Assembly (NCBI GenBank): GCA_036250195.1
Contig: JAVHZZ010000003.1
Coordinates: forward strand, 335,740,875-335,804,874
Source of the DNA: Mixophyes australis
Taxonomy: Eukaryota > Chordata > Amphibia > Anura > Limnodynastidae
Direction: 5' to 3'
Length of the DNA: 64,000 bases
Positions 45,016-53,030 of the stretch are shown piece after piece (the first letter of the stretch is position 1; each line of letters opens with the position of its first letter). Under the pieces are notes generated by a model. It saw only the letters and a program-made list of their open reading frames with translations, searched no databases and had not been told where the DNA came from. Position numbers and translations under genes: made by a program.

Positions 45016-46635
45016 ATGGGTGCTAAGCATACGCTAGAGATGGTCAGTGTACTGCCTAAGGAAGGCCCTATTGGTTCAGCGAGGTTTCTCATGTGTAAGA
45101 AATATGGTGCATATGCAACTGTGTATTGTGACACGTGGGTCGGGATGACCAAAGCTTGTGATAGGCCTTTCCCAACAGTAGGGAGTTTTAATGCAGAGGT
45201 ACTGAGTACTGTAAAAGATAAAATATGGTTGATCAAGTCAACGAAAAAGAGAAATAGACATAATGATTGTTTAAAATTGTGGCAAATGGAAGGTAACACG
45301 TGGCAGAGCAGCGAATGCAAACCGGAAATAGGCGTGGCGAAAAGCGCGCGCAAGGCGGATGTAACCATTGAGAAGCGTGGCGAACTCAGCGCAAGCGCGC
45401 CCCCGCCACCTTATGTGGCGGGAGGGGTAAGTACAGCCGTTGTTAAAACTGAAAATAGAAAAATTACTAAGTTGTACCCTGTTTTAAATCAGTTTCAATC
45501 AAGTGTATCTGAAAACGAAGATGAACCCACTGTGATTTCGGCCATTGCCCATGCTGTTAATGTACTAGAGGCTCAGCGCAAGTATGAGAAAATGGCTGAG
45601 ATAGGTGAGAGTAGCGTGATCACTAGGAGTGAAAGTGTTCTAAATCTAGGGCCTGTAAATCCTGTAGCGTCCCCTGAAGTTAGTGTACCAGAGGGTGTGT
45701 TCCCGGTCCGCACAATATCAGTTCCCAATGGGAAACCGGATAAGGATGGTGTAGTTCCTTTAAGAAATGTTACAATGCATTGTCCCTGGACTAGATCAGA
45801 ATTACGTTCCATTATGACTGAATTCCCAGATCCTAGAAAAGAGTTAGCTAAATGTCAAAAATTTGTTAAAGACTTAGGGAATGCTCATGAACCAACCAGT
45901 AAGGATTGGCGGGTAGTGTTGAGGGCGTGTCTTCCTCCCAATACTAACATACAAAAATTTATTGGAGATTGTTTGTTGGAGGAAGATGACACCCTGACTG
46001 ATGAGATTAACCAACGGAATATAGAACAAATTGTCAAACACTTAGCCATCTGTTTTCCAGTAGTAGTAAATTGGAGTAAGATTTTCACCATTAAACAAAA
46101 GGATAGTGAAACTGCCTCAGATTACTTTGCTAGAGCTATAACAGCGATTGCACGATTTACTGGGATATCCAACATAAGTGAGGACCCACATCACAGAGAG
46201 GTAGCTGTAGGGGTACTGATGGATGGCCTTAGGGAAAATTTAAAGACGAGAGTACAAACCACATTACCTAATTGGAGAGGCGTCACGGTAGACTCCCTTA
46301 GGGAGTCTGCTGTGGAGCATGACAAGAACCTTTTTAGAAAAAGGGAAGAGAAAAGTGATAGGTTAATGACGGTAAGTATACAGGCTCTAGAAGGGGTGCA
46401 TACACGACCACCAGCATACAACCCATATAACAGGAAACCTAAAGTGATCAGGTGTTTCAACTGTAACGAGGAAGGACATTACGCTAGAGATTGTAATAAA
46501 GAAAGACTCAATACACATAGGGGTGGGTCACATAGATATCCTCCAAGAAAGGATTCACATAGACTAGAAGACTCACATCTACCCGCGCATATTACGGCAG
46601 CAAATGCTGCGCAGGAAATCACTAGTCAGCGCTAG
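45016..46635 (+). CDS. gag: Gag polyprotein, 539 aa
   Basis: Structural polyprotein (matrix, capsid, nucleocapsid) that assembles particles at the membrane. I chose the ATG at 45,016: its product begins MGAKHT, with Gly2 as a myristoylation acceptor, in a good CAACATGG context. The frame stays open upstream, but only to a GTG. A late-domain PPPY lies at residues 130-133 and a second PPxY (PPAY) at 465-468. The major homology region of capsid shows Q361 and E365 in the KQKDSETASDYF segment. One CCHC zinc knuckle (C480, C483, H488, C493) marks nucleocapsid. A single knuckle and a length near 540 are gammaretrovirus-like. It ends at TAG (46,633-46,635), in frame with pol. Confidence 0.96.
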   Translation: MGAKHTLEMVSVLPKEGPIGSARFLMCKKYGAYATVYCDTWVGMTKACDRPFPTVGSFNAEVLSTVKDKIWLIKSTKKRNRHNDCLKLWQMEGNTWQSSECKPEIGVAKSARKADVTIEKRGELSASAPPPPYVAGGVSTAVVKTENRKITKLYPVLNQFQSSVSENEDEPTVISAIAHAVNVLEAQRKYEKMAEIGESSVITRSESVLNLGPVNPVASPEVSVPEGVFPVRTISVPNGKPDKDGVVPLRNVTMHCPWTRSELRSIMTEFPDPRKELAKCQKFVKDLGNAHEPTSKDWRVVLRACLPPNTNIQKFIGDCLLEEDDTLTDEINQRNIEQIVKHLAICFPVVVNWSKIFTIKQKDSETASDYFARAITAIARFTGISNISEDPHHREVAVGVLMDGLRENLKTRVQTTLPNWRGVTVDSLRESAVEHDKNLFRKREEKSDRLMTVSIQALEGVHTRPPAYNPYNRKPKVIRCFNCNEEGHYARDCNKERLNTHRGGSHRYPPRKDSHRLEDSHLPAHITAANAAQEITSQR

Positions 46636-46662
46636 GGGTCAGGTCATACCTGTAGTCTACAG
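46636..46662 (+). promoter_or_regulatory. read-through region after the Gag stop
   Basis: The TAG is followed by GGG and then by two overlapping hairpin options, CAGGT/ACCTG (46,640-46,652) and CTGTAG/CTACAG (46,650-46,662). No in-frame stop separates gag from pol. In gammaretroviruses a downstream pseudoknot promotes misreading of UAG; a pseudoknot here is plausible but not proven by eye. Confidence 0.6.
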
Positions 46663-49600
46663 CCAGTGAGGTTAACTGAGAGTCAGAGTGAAGAACCAAC
46701 AATGATAGTTGACATAGCTGGCAGGAAACAAACTTTTCTTGTAGATACAGGGGCGGCCCGATCTGTGATAACCTCTCCTTTCAATCTACAGGTGACCAGC
46801 AAAACTATTCCAGCTATGGGGGTGACGGGAAAAGTGTTACATTATCCTCTAACTAAACCCGCCGAAGTTACTATCGGGCCTCTGCATACTAAGCATTCGT
46901 TTCTCTTGGCTGCAGCGGCTCCTACTAACTTGCTAGGGAGAGACTTGTTATGTAAAATGGGATGTGTCATATACTGTACTTCAGATGGTGTGTTCCTAGA
47001 TATACCCGAGAGGGTTGCACATGAGGTACAGGACATATTGGACACCCCTCCAAGGTTAATGTTACACTCTCCTGTTATAGAACAAAGTCCATCTCAAGTA
47101 AAGGGGATGTTGCTGGAAATACCAGGTTCCCTATGGACCAGAGATGGACAGGACACTGGACTGATGGCAAACGTAGCCCCTGTCATGGTCAATCTAAAAA
47201 GTGGTAGGATAGCTCCAAAAATCCCACAGTATCCATTAAAACCGGAGGTGGAACTAGGGATATATCCTGTTATTGAGAGGCTGTTACAACAAGGGATTTT
47301 AATTCGTACAGCCAGTACAGCAAATAGTCCCATTTTCCCTGTGAAGAAGAGTGGGGGGAGGGGCTATAGATTAGTCCAGGACTTAAGGGGAATTAACAAA
47401 GTTGTTGAGAGCCAATTCCCCGTAGTGCCGAATCCAGCTGTCATCCTCATGCAGATTCCACCGTCTGCCAGTCATTTTACTGTCATTGATCTATGTTCTG
47501 CTTTCTTTTCAGTCCCTCTTCACCCTGACTGCCAATACCTTTTTGCATTCTCCTACAGGGGAGTGCAATACACATGGACCAGACTACCCCAGGGGTTCAT
47601 TGACAGCCCCAGTATTTTCTCCCAAGCCTTACATGACTGTTTGCAATCCTTTCAACCCCACAATGGGTCTGTTCTAATTCAATATGTGGACGATTTGTTG
47701 TTGTGCTCTGATTCTTTTATGTCATGTTTACATGATACTAAATTGTTGTTGCTTCATCTTTCACAAACAGGGCACAAGGTGGCAAAGGATAAATTACAGC
47801 CATGTCAGACTAAGGTCAAATACTTAGGACACTGCCTCACTAAGGGGCTAAGACACCTGACAACCGACAGAATTGAGGCCATACAACACATGACCCTGCC
47901 GCAGAGCCAGAAGCAGATTCGTACTTTCTTGGGGATGTGTGGATACTGTAGGTCCTGGATCCCAGGTTTTTCTATTCTGGCATTACCATTGCAGGAGCTA
48001 GTCTCTTCCTCAAAACCAGAACGTGTCGTACACACAGAAGAGTCGGAGCAAGCGTTCTTTAATCTTAAAGATAGTCTGACAAGAGCACCTGCATTGGGAA
48101 TACCTGATTATGAAAAGCCTTTTGAGCTATTTTGTACAGAAGCTGATGGCTGTGCAGCAGGTGTCCTCACACAGAAACATGGTGACGCTAGCAGACCGGT
48201 AGCATACTACAGTGCACAATTAGACAATGTGGCAAGGTCACTCCCAACATGTCTCAGAAGTGTAGCAGCAACGGCCCTTCTAGTAAGTAAGAGCGAGGAT
48301 GTAGTATTAGGACATAATTCAACCATCTATACACCCCATGCTGTATCAGCTCTGTTAAATTCAGCCCAAACCAGACATGTTTCTTCAGCTAGATTCACAA
48401 AGTGGGAACTAGCCCTGATGGCACCCTCAAACATCACCATCAAACGATGTAGCACCCTAAATCCAGCTACATACCTTCCGTATGTGTCTCAAGAGACACA
48501 AAGGGTGGGAGGTGAGGAGACCCTGGTTGATGATGAGTTAGGCAAGAATACTGACACGCATGACTGTATGGAACACCTGAATCAGACCTTTACTGCAAGG
48601 CCCAACATACGTGACACCCCCTTAGAAAATGTAGATTTTACGTTTTATACAGACGGAAGTTGCCATAGACAGACAGAGAAAGGAGAGCTATGTACTGGTT
48701 ACGCTGTTGTAGACGATCAGGATGTGGTAGAAGCTGAACCCCTTGGTCCACCTCACTCAGCCCAGGTGGCGGAACTAGTAGCACTAAGGAGAGCGTGTGA
48801 ATTGGCAGAGGGTAAATCAGCCAACATATATACTGACTCTAGGTACGCCTTCGGGGTAGTGCATGATTTTGGGGCCCTTTGGCGTCTTAGAAACTTTACG
48901 ACAGCAGCAGGTACACCAGTGGCACACTCACAACACATAAAAGGACTTCTGACAGCGATACAGTTACCCAGAACAGTAGCCGTCATAAAGTGCAAAGCCC
49001 ATACCTTTGAAGGAGACCCAGTGTCATTGGGCAACAACAGGGCAGACGAAGCTGCTAAATGGGCAGCAGGGCAACCTATGACTGTATCGACCGAGACTAT
49101 GATGGTTTTTCAGACATTAGACACGCAGAAATTAATTGAAATGCAAGATTTGTGTTCCCTGCAGGAGAAGGCGGTCTGGAAGGCGAAGGGATGTGGTCAA
49201 GAGTCCTCAGGACTCTGGAGGGATGGACAAGGTAAGCCTGTAGCTCCCCGAACATACTATCCAAGCCTGGCTGAAGCAGCACACGGCCTGACTCACCTGG
49301 GTAAAGAAGGTATGTGCAAACTGGTGAGAGCATACTGGTGTGCTCCCGGATTTTCCTCTCAAGCTGGTAAGAAAGCAATGTCATGTCTTACTTGTTTGAG
49401 GAAAAATGTTGGGAAAACTATTCCAACTGAGCCATCCCACATCCCTCCTACAGACGGACCTTTTCAGGTAATACAAATTGACTATATCCAATTACCACCG
49501 TGCAGGAATCTAAAGTATGTGTTAGTGTGTATTGATGTGTTTTCCGGTTGGGTAGAAGCATATCCGGCAGCCACTAATACTGCTGTGTTCACTGCAAAGA

Positions 49601-50310
49601 AAATTGTACAAGACTTTGTGTGTAGGTTCGGTATCCCTAGAATCATTGAAAGTGATAGGGGTACCCATTTCACTGGTGATGTCTTCCAAAATATGTGTAA
49701 ACTCATGGGAATCAGTAGCAGACTTCACACCCCTTACCGACCACAAGCCAGTGGTAAGGTGGAGAGAGTAAACGGTACTATCAAGAACAAACTAGGTAAG
49801 ATAATGGCTGAAACTGGGTTGGCATGGCCTGAGGCTTTGCCGTTGGTCCTCCACAGCATTCGAACCACTCCTAGACCTCCTCTTAATCTGTCCCCCTTTG
49901 AGATACTGTTCGGACGACAACCTCATTTGATCGTGAGTCCACAAGACGACTTAAAGTGTAATAATGAAGTGACTGTACAATATCTTATAAGAATGAGTAG
50001 ACAGCTGAAACAACAACAACAAAAACTAAAAATGCTGTCACCTGGTATGCCAGAGACGAACTGTCATGATGTTGAACCTGGAGACTATGTTATGATCCGC
50101 AATTTCTTACGTTCAGGTTGTTTAACAGACCGTTGGGAAGGCCCGTACCAAGTGCTGCTGACCAGTACTACATCACTGAAGGTTGCAGAGAGAGACACTT
50201 GGGTCCATTCCACCCACTGCAGGAGAGTCCATAACCCGGAGAAAGTGCAAGACAAGACTCAGACCGACGACATAGAGCTGTCACTTGTGAGCCTGTTCCG
50301 GGAGACCTAA
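46636..50310 (+). CDS. pol: Pro-Pol polyprotein, 1,224 aa beyond the Gag stop
   Basis: Expressed as a Gag-Pol fusion by reading through TAG. Numbering from the codon after TAG, the aspartic protease shows LVDTGA (D37). Reverse transcriptase has LPQGF and the catalytic YVDD at 350-353. RNase H begins near 668 with FYTDGS (D673) and keeps later acidic residues (AELVAL, YTDSRYAF, NNRADEA). Integrase has the zinc-binding H883, H887, C917 and C920. Its catalytic triad D949, D1007 and E1043 has the canonical 35-residue D-to-E gap. A GPY-type tail (RWEGPYQV) follows near 1167. Order and length match gammaretroviruses. No stop or frameshift was found. It ends at TAA (50,308), 57 nt before the env ATG. 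Confidence 0.96.
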   Translation, partial: GSGHTCSLQPVRLTESQSEEPTMIVDIAGRKQTFLVDTGAARSVITSPFNLQVTSKTIPAMGVTGKVLHYPLTKPAEVTIGPLHTKHSFLLAAAAPTNLLGRDLLCKMGCVIYCTSDGVFLDIPERVAHEVQDILDTPPRLMLHSPVIEQSPSQVKGMLLEIPGSLWTRDGQDTGLMANVAPVMVNLKSGRIAPKIPQYPLKPEVELGIYPVIERLLQQGILIRTASTANSPIFPVKKSGGRGYRLVQDLRGINKVVESQFPVVPNPAVILMQIPPSASHFTVIDLCSAFFSVPLHPDCQYLFAFSYRGVQYTWTRLPQGFIDSPSIFSQALHDCLQSFQPHNGSVLIQYVDDLLLCSDSFMSCLHDTKLLLLHLSQTGHKVAKDKLQPCQTKVKYLGHCLTKGLRHLTTDRIEAIQHMTLPQSQKQIRTFLGMCGYCRSWIPGFSILALPLQELVSSSKPERVVHTEESEQAFFNLKDSLTRAPALGIPDYEKPFELFCTEADGCAAGVLTQKHGDASRPVAYYSAQLDNVARSLPTCLRSVAATALLVSKSEDVVLGHNSTIYTPHAVSALLNSAQTRHVSSARFTKWELALMAPSNITIKRCSTLNPATYLPYVSQETQRVGGEETLVDDELGKNTDTHDCMEHLNQTFTARPNIRDTPLENVDFTFYTDGSCHRQTEKGELCTGYAVVDDQDVVEAEPLGPPHSAQVAELVALRRACELAEGKSANIYTDSRYAFGVVHDFGALWRLRNFTTAAGTPVAHSQHIKGLLTAIQLPRTVAVIKCKAHTFEGDPVSLGNNRADEAAKWAAGQPMTVSTETMMVFQTLDTQKLIEMQDLCSLQEKAVWKAKGCGQESSGLWRDGQGKPVAPRTYYPSLAEAAHGLTHLGKEGMCKLVRAYWCAPGFSSQAGKKAMSCLTCLRKNVGKTIPTEPSHIPPTDGPFQVIQIDYIQLPPCRNLKYVLVCIDVFSGWVEAYPAATNTAVFTAKKIVQDFVCRFGIPRIIESDRGTHFTGDVFQNMCKLMGISSRLHTPYRPQASGKVERVNGTIKNKLGKIMAETGLAWPEALPLVLHSIRTTPRPPLNLSPFEILFGRQPHLIVSPQDDLKCNNEVTVQYLIRMSRQLKQQQQKLKMLSPGMPETNCHDVEPGDYVMIRNFLRSGCLTDRWEGPYQVLLTSTTSLKVAERDTWVHSTHCRRVHNPEKVQDKTQTDDIELSLVSLFRET

Positions 50311-50367
50311 AGCCTGCAGTTGAGACACCTGAACCAGAGACGTTGCCTCAGAACTATCTTTCCAGCA

Positions 50368-52158
50368 ATGGAGTGGCGGTTTTTGTTTTTCTTTTGTTCC
50401 AGGATTTTCCTTGTTTTTACTTTTTCTAGGACATTCTATTTTTGTGAAGGAGGATGGAGGACGGAGGAGAGTTCTGGGAGTGATACGGATGAAATAGAGG
50501 CCGAAGAAAAGTTAATAGGATATCCTGAGCAGCCCATTATCAAACTTGGTCCAGGGGTTATGAAAAGGTCTGCTAGCTCAGGAACTCGGAGGCAGTGTGA
50601 GGGGCTATTGTCTGATGAGTATTGTATCTGCAAGTTCTGCAACTCCCTAGTTGACGAGAGATGCATCCAACGATGCCAGTCCCCCAGTACTCTGAATATA
50701 GGCGGGCATCCTTTGGAGGATTATCACTCCCTGGTGGGTAAGGTGCTAAACCAAACTGAGTGTTGGGTGTGCTCTCACGTGCCTCAAGGGCAGCATAACA
50801 TAGGACTAGTGCCATTCCCGCTAAACATATCCGAAGTACTCGAATTAAGGGGTGGGAGGCCCATAGAAGGGAGGTACAATAACACTAGGTCCCCTAGTCT
50901 GACGCTTCGACAATACTCCATAGGCAGATCGTTGCTGTGCCTAAACATATCTCATGCAAAGCGCCTGGAGAATTGGGAGGCTGACCTATCAGATCAGACA
51001 ATGGCTCGCCACACTCATTTTAGAGAGAGACTCACAAGGTCACTACTAGGCAGGAATGCTGATGGAAGTCACAAGTTAGGGCGTATAACCAAACATAAGA
51101 AGGTATCTATTGGAAAAGTCTCTACAGATAAATGTGAAAATATCATTAATGCCGACACGTGTCTAGAGCAGATGGAGACACTAGGCATGGGTAGTTTTAT
51201 CAAAACTCTGTGTGATATAATTCATGGGCATACTGTTCCTTATGTTCTCCCTGATGATGTGTATTTTGTTTGTGGGAGGAAAGCTTATTCCTGGGTGACT
51301 CCGAGTTCCAAGGGCTTGTGTTTCTTAGCGAATCTGGTTCCTGAAATCATGACTATTACTCATGAAGAAATGGTAGATATTCACAAGACTACATCACCAC
51401 CATACATACACACACAGTATGAACACCGTGGCAAGAGAAATATGATTCCTGGTGAGGAACCCATAGCTACAAAATTGATTAGTGAAACTGCTGGTTTCCA
51501 AGTTATGGTTGCTCTAGATCTCACCAGGACCGCTCGGGGAACATTAAACTTTAAATATATCCAAGACCTAGCTAAATTAATAGATAATATCACCGAGATG
51601 TATGATGACACTTTCAGGTATACAGGAAGGGAGCTACAAGCGTACAAAAAGGAGTTGGTGCAACATAGACTGGTACTAAATTATCTCACCTCTATTACTG
51701 GTGGGTACTGTGTGACACTGGCCACCCAGTTCGGTGTCAAATGTTGCACGTACATTACTAATAATACGGAAGACCCTAAAGAGGTTATAGACCGGAAGAT
51801 GGATGAAATTTTGCAGCTGAAATGGGAATTTCGAAAGAGCCATAATTCTTCGTTATATGAGGTCGGGGAAAAGGTGGCGGGTTGGTTCTCATGGTTGAAC
51901 CCAGCAAAATGGTTCTCCGGTCTGGGGGAGTGGGCACAGGAAATGATTGCGAGTGTAGGTAAGCTCCTTCTCCTTATACTGGGTGTCATCTTAGCAATTG
52001 GTTTAGTTGTCAAATGTGTTCCTACTGTGTTGAAGTGTGGAAAACGGTCTCATGGGAGTAACACTGAGAAAGAGACTGAAAGGGTGGTACCAGATACCGA
52101 GATCATGGTCTGTGAAGAAGTATTGTATAATCCTGAACTTGAAACGGTGATTGGGTGA
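50368..52158 (+). CDS. env: Env glycoprotein, 596 aa
   Basis: Surface/transmembrane envelope precursor for receptor binding and fusion. I chose the ATG at 50,368 because a hydrophobic, Phe-rich signal peptide follows (residues about 4-24); the frame is open back to 50,320 but without another ATG. SU carries a CWVC (C132-C135), the CXXC motif that pairs with TM. N-glycosylation sequons stand at 128, 153, 171, 193, 407, 465 and 493. A furin-type RGKR site is at 354-357. TM has a segment at 431-448 resembling the immunosuppressive domain, then C448 and C459-C460: ten residues between them, where gammaretroviruses usually have six. A membrane anchor spans 532-549, and a tail of about 47 residues holds YNPEL. 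The mRNA should be spliced; acceptor unknown. Confidence 0.93.
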   Translation: MEWRFLFFFCSRIFLVFTFSRTFYFCEGGWRTEESSGSDTDEIEAEEKLIGYPEQPIIKLGPGVMKRSASSGTRRQCEGLLSDEYCICKFCNSLVDERCIQRCQSPSTLNIGGHPLEDYHSLVGKVLNQTECWVCSHVPQGQHNIGLVPFPLNISEVLELRGGRPIEGRYNNTRSPSLTLRQYSIGRSLLCLNISHAKRLENWEADLSDQTMARHTHFRERLTRSLLGRNADGSHKLGRITKHKKVSIGKVSTDKCENIINADTCLEQMETLGMGSFIKTLCDIIHGHTVPYVLPDDVYFVCGRKAYSWVTPSSKGLCFLANLVPEIMTITHEEMVDIHKTTSPPYIHTQYEHRGKRNMIPGEEPIATKLISETAGFQVMVALDLTRTARGTLNFKYIQDLAKLIDNITEMYDDTFRYTGRELQAYKKELVQHRLVLNYLTSITGGYCVTLATQFGVKCCTYITNNTEDPKEVIDRKMDEILQLKWEFRKSHNSSLYEVGEKVAGWFSWLNPAKWFSGLGEWAQEMIASVGKLLLLILGVILAIGLVVKCVPTVLKCGKRSHGSNTEKETERVVPDTEIMVCEEVLYNPELETVIG

Positions 52159-52174
52159 TAGTTTATTACACTAT

Positions 52175-52187
52175 CAAAGGGTGGAAC
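52175..52187 (+). other. short polypurine tract
   Basis: CAAAGGGTGGAAC lies immediately before the 3' LTR, where plus-strand synthesis would be primed. The run of purines is short and interrupted by one T. Confidence 0.65.
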
Positions 52188-53026
52188 TGTCGAAGTCAGT
52201 AAATTGGATAAAGTCATTTCAATTAAAGTCTAGCAAACTTGGTTGTCTTTGTCTGAAAAGATGCGTACGGTACGCTATGACGTACAAGGGCACGCTACGG
52301 CGTGAAAGGGCGTACGCATCCACTACACGTGGCAGCAACAGTAATTGGTCTTTTACCATACATTCGCACAAACACGCATACTTATAAAATAGTACACATT
52401 ATTGGTAGTAGCAACACATAGTCAGTTATGTCGAAATATAGTAGTATTTATATGTTATATCAGAGTTACATGCATATTAGTGAAATACACAGAACGGGTT
52501 AAAGGAATAACATCATGAGTGGTATCATAATGAACCTTGTTACATATCCTACTGTTTGGTGCGCTCTGCGAGGGAATCGCAGAGTGCATACGCAAGTTAT
52601 GAATGATAGGGAATTATGAACTACTTAAGACTAAGGAATTATGGCGGGAAGAGCAGAGCATACCCCCTGCAGAGATGACCCCCTCCTTTGGATTCCTTAG
52701 GATGAACCAGCCAATGATTGACGACCCCTTGGACATTCCTGAGACCCGGACCAATAGATGCAAGCCATACCATCTTCATTGTATTACTGTATTTGATTTT
52801 GTATATAAGCAGCAGCTTGTGATCCAGAGTGCAGACTTCTTGTCCCCAGACTTCAGGATTGAATGACTGCACTGGATCCAGAGCGCCTGCGATAAGTAAC
52901 GGCTGTATTTACTATTACTTCGCTTGAGCATATTTTTTCCACTTATTGCGAATAAATCTTTGTGCGTTGGAAACACAAATCGAGGTTCGACAATCGTTAT
53001 TGGTTAGCGACAATACGCACATAACA
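52188..53026 (+). repeat. 3' LTR of the provirus, 839 bp
   Basis: An exact-length copy of the 5' LTR, offset by 9,005 bp, with the same TATA box (52,802) and AATAAA (52,951). GGGC follows directly as the target duplication. Confidence 0.96.
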
Positions 53027-53030
53027 GGGC

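Larger units (their letters stand above)
43183..53026 (+). mobile_element. complete gammaretrovirus-like endogenous provirus, 9,844 bp
   Basis: Order: 5' LTR, primer-binding site, leader, gag, TAG, pro-pol, env, short polypurine tract, 3' LTR. The 4-bp flanks are GGGC on both sides (43,179-43,182 and 53,027-53,030), the duplication size of gammaretroviral integrases. Both LTRs start TG and end CA. The single CCHC knuckle in Gag, the same-frame TAG between Gag and Pol, and the GPY-type integrase tail all point to class I (gamma-like). Every large frame is open. Identical LTRs and intact genes imply a very recent germline insertion. Whether it is infectious cannot be judged from sequence. Confidence 0.96.

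Noticed and set aside
50320..50367. Upstream extension of env by 16 codons
   Set aside because: No ATG; the chosen ATG gives the signal peptide directly.
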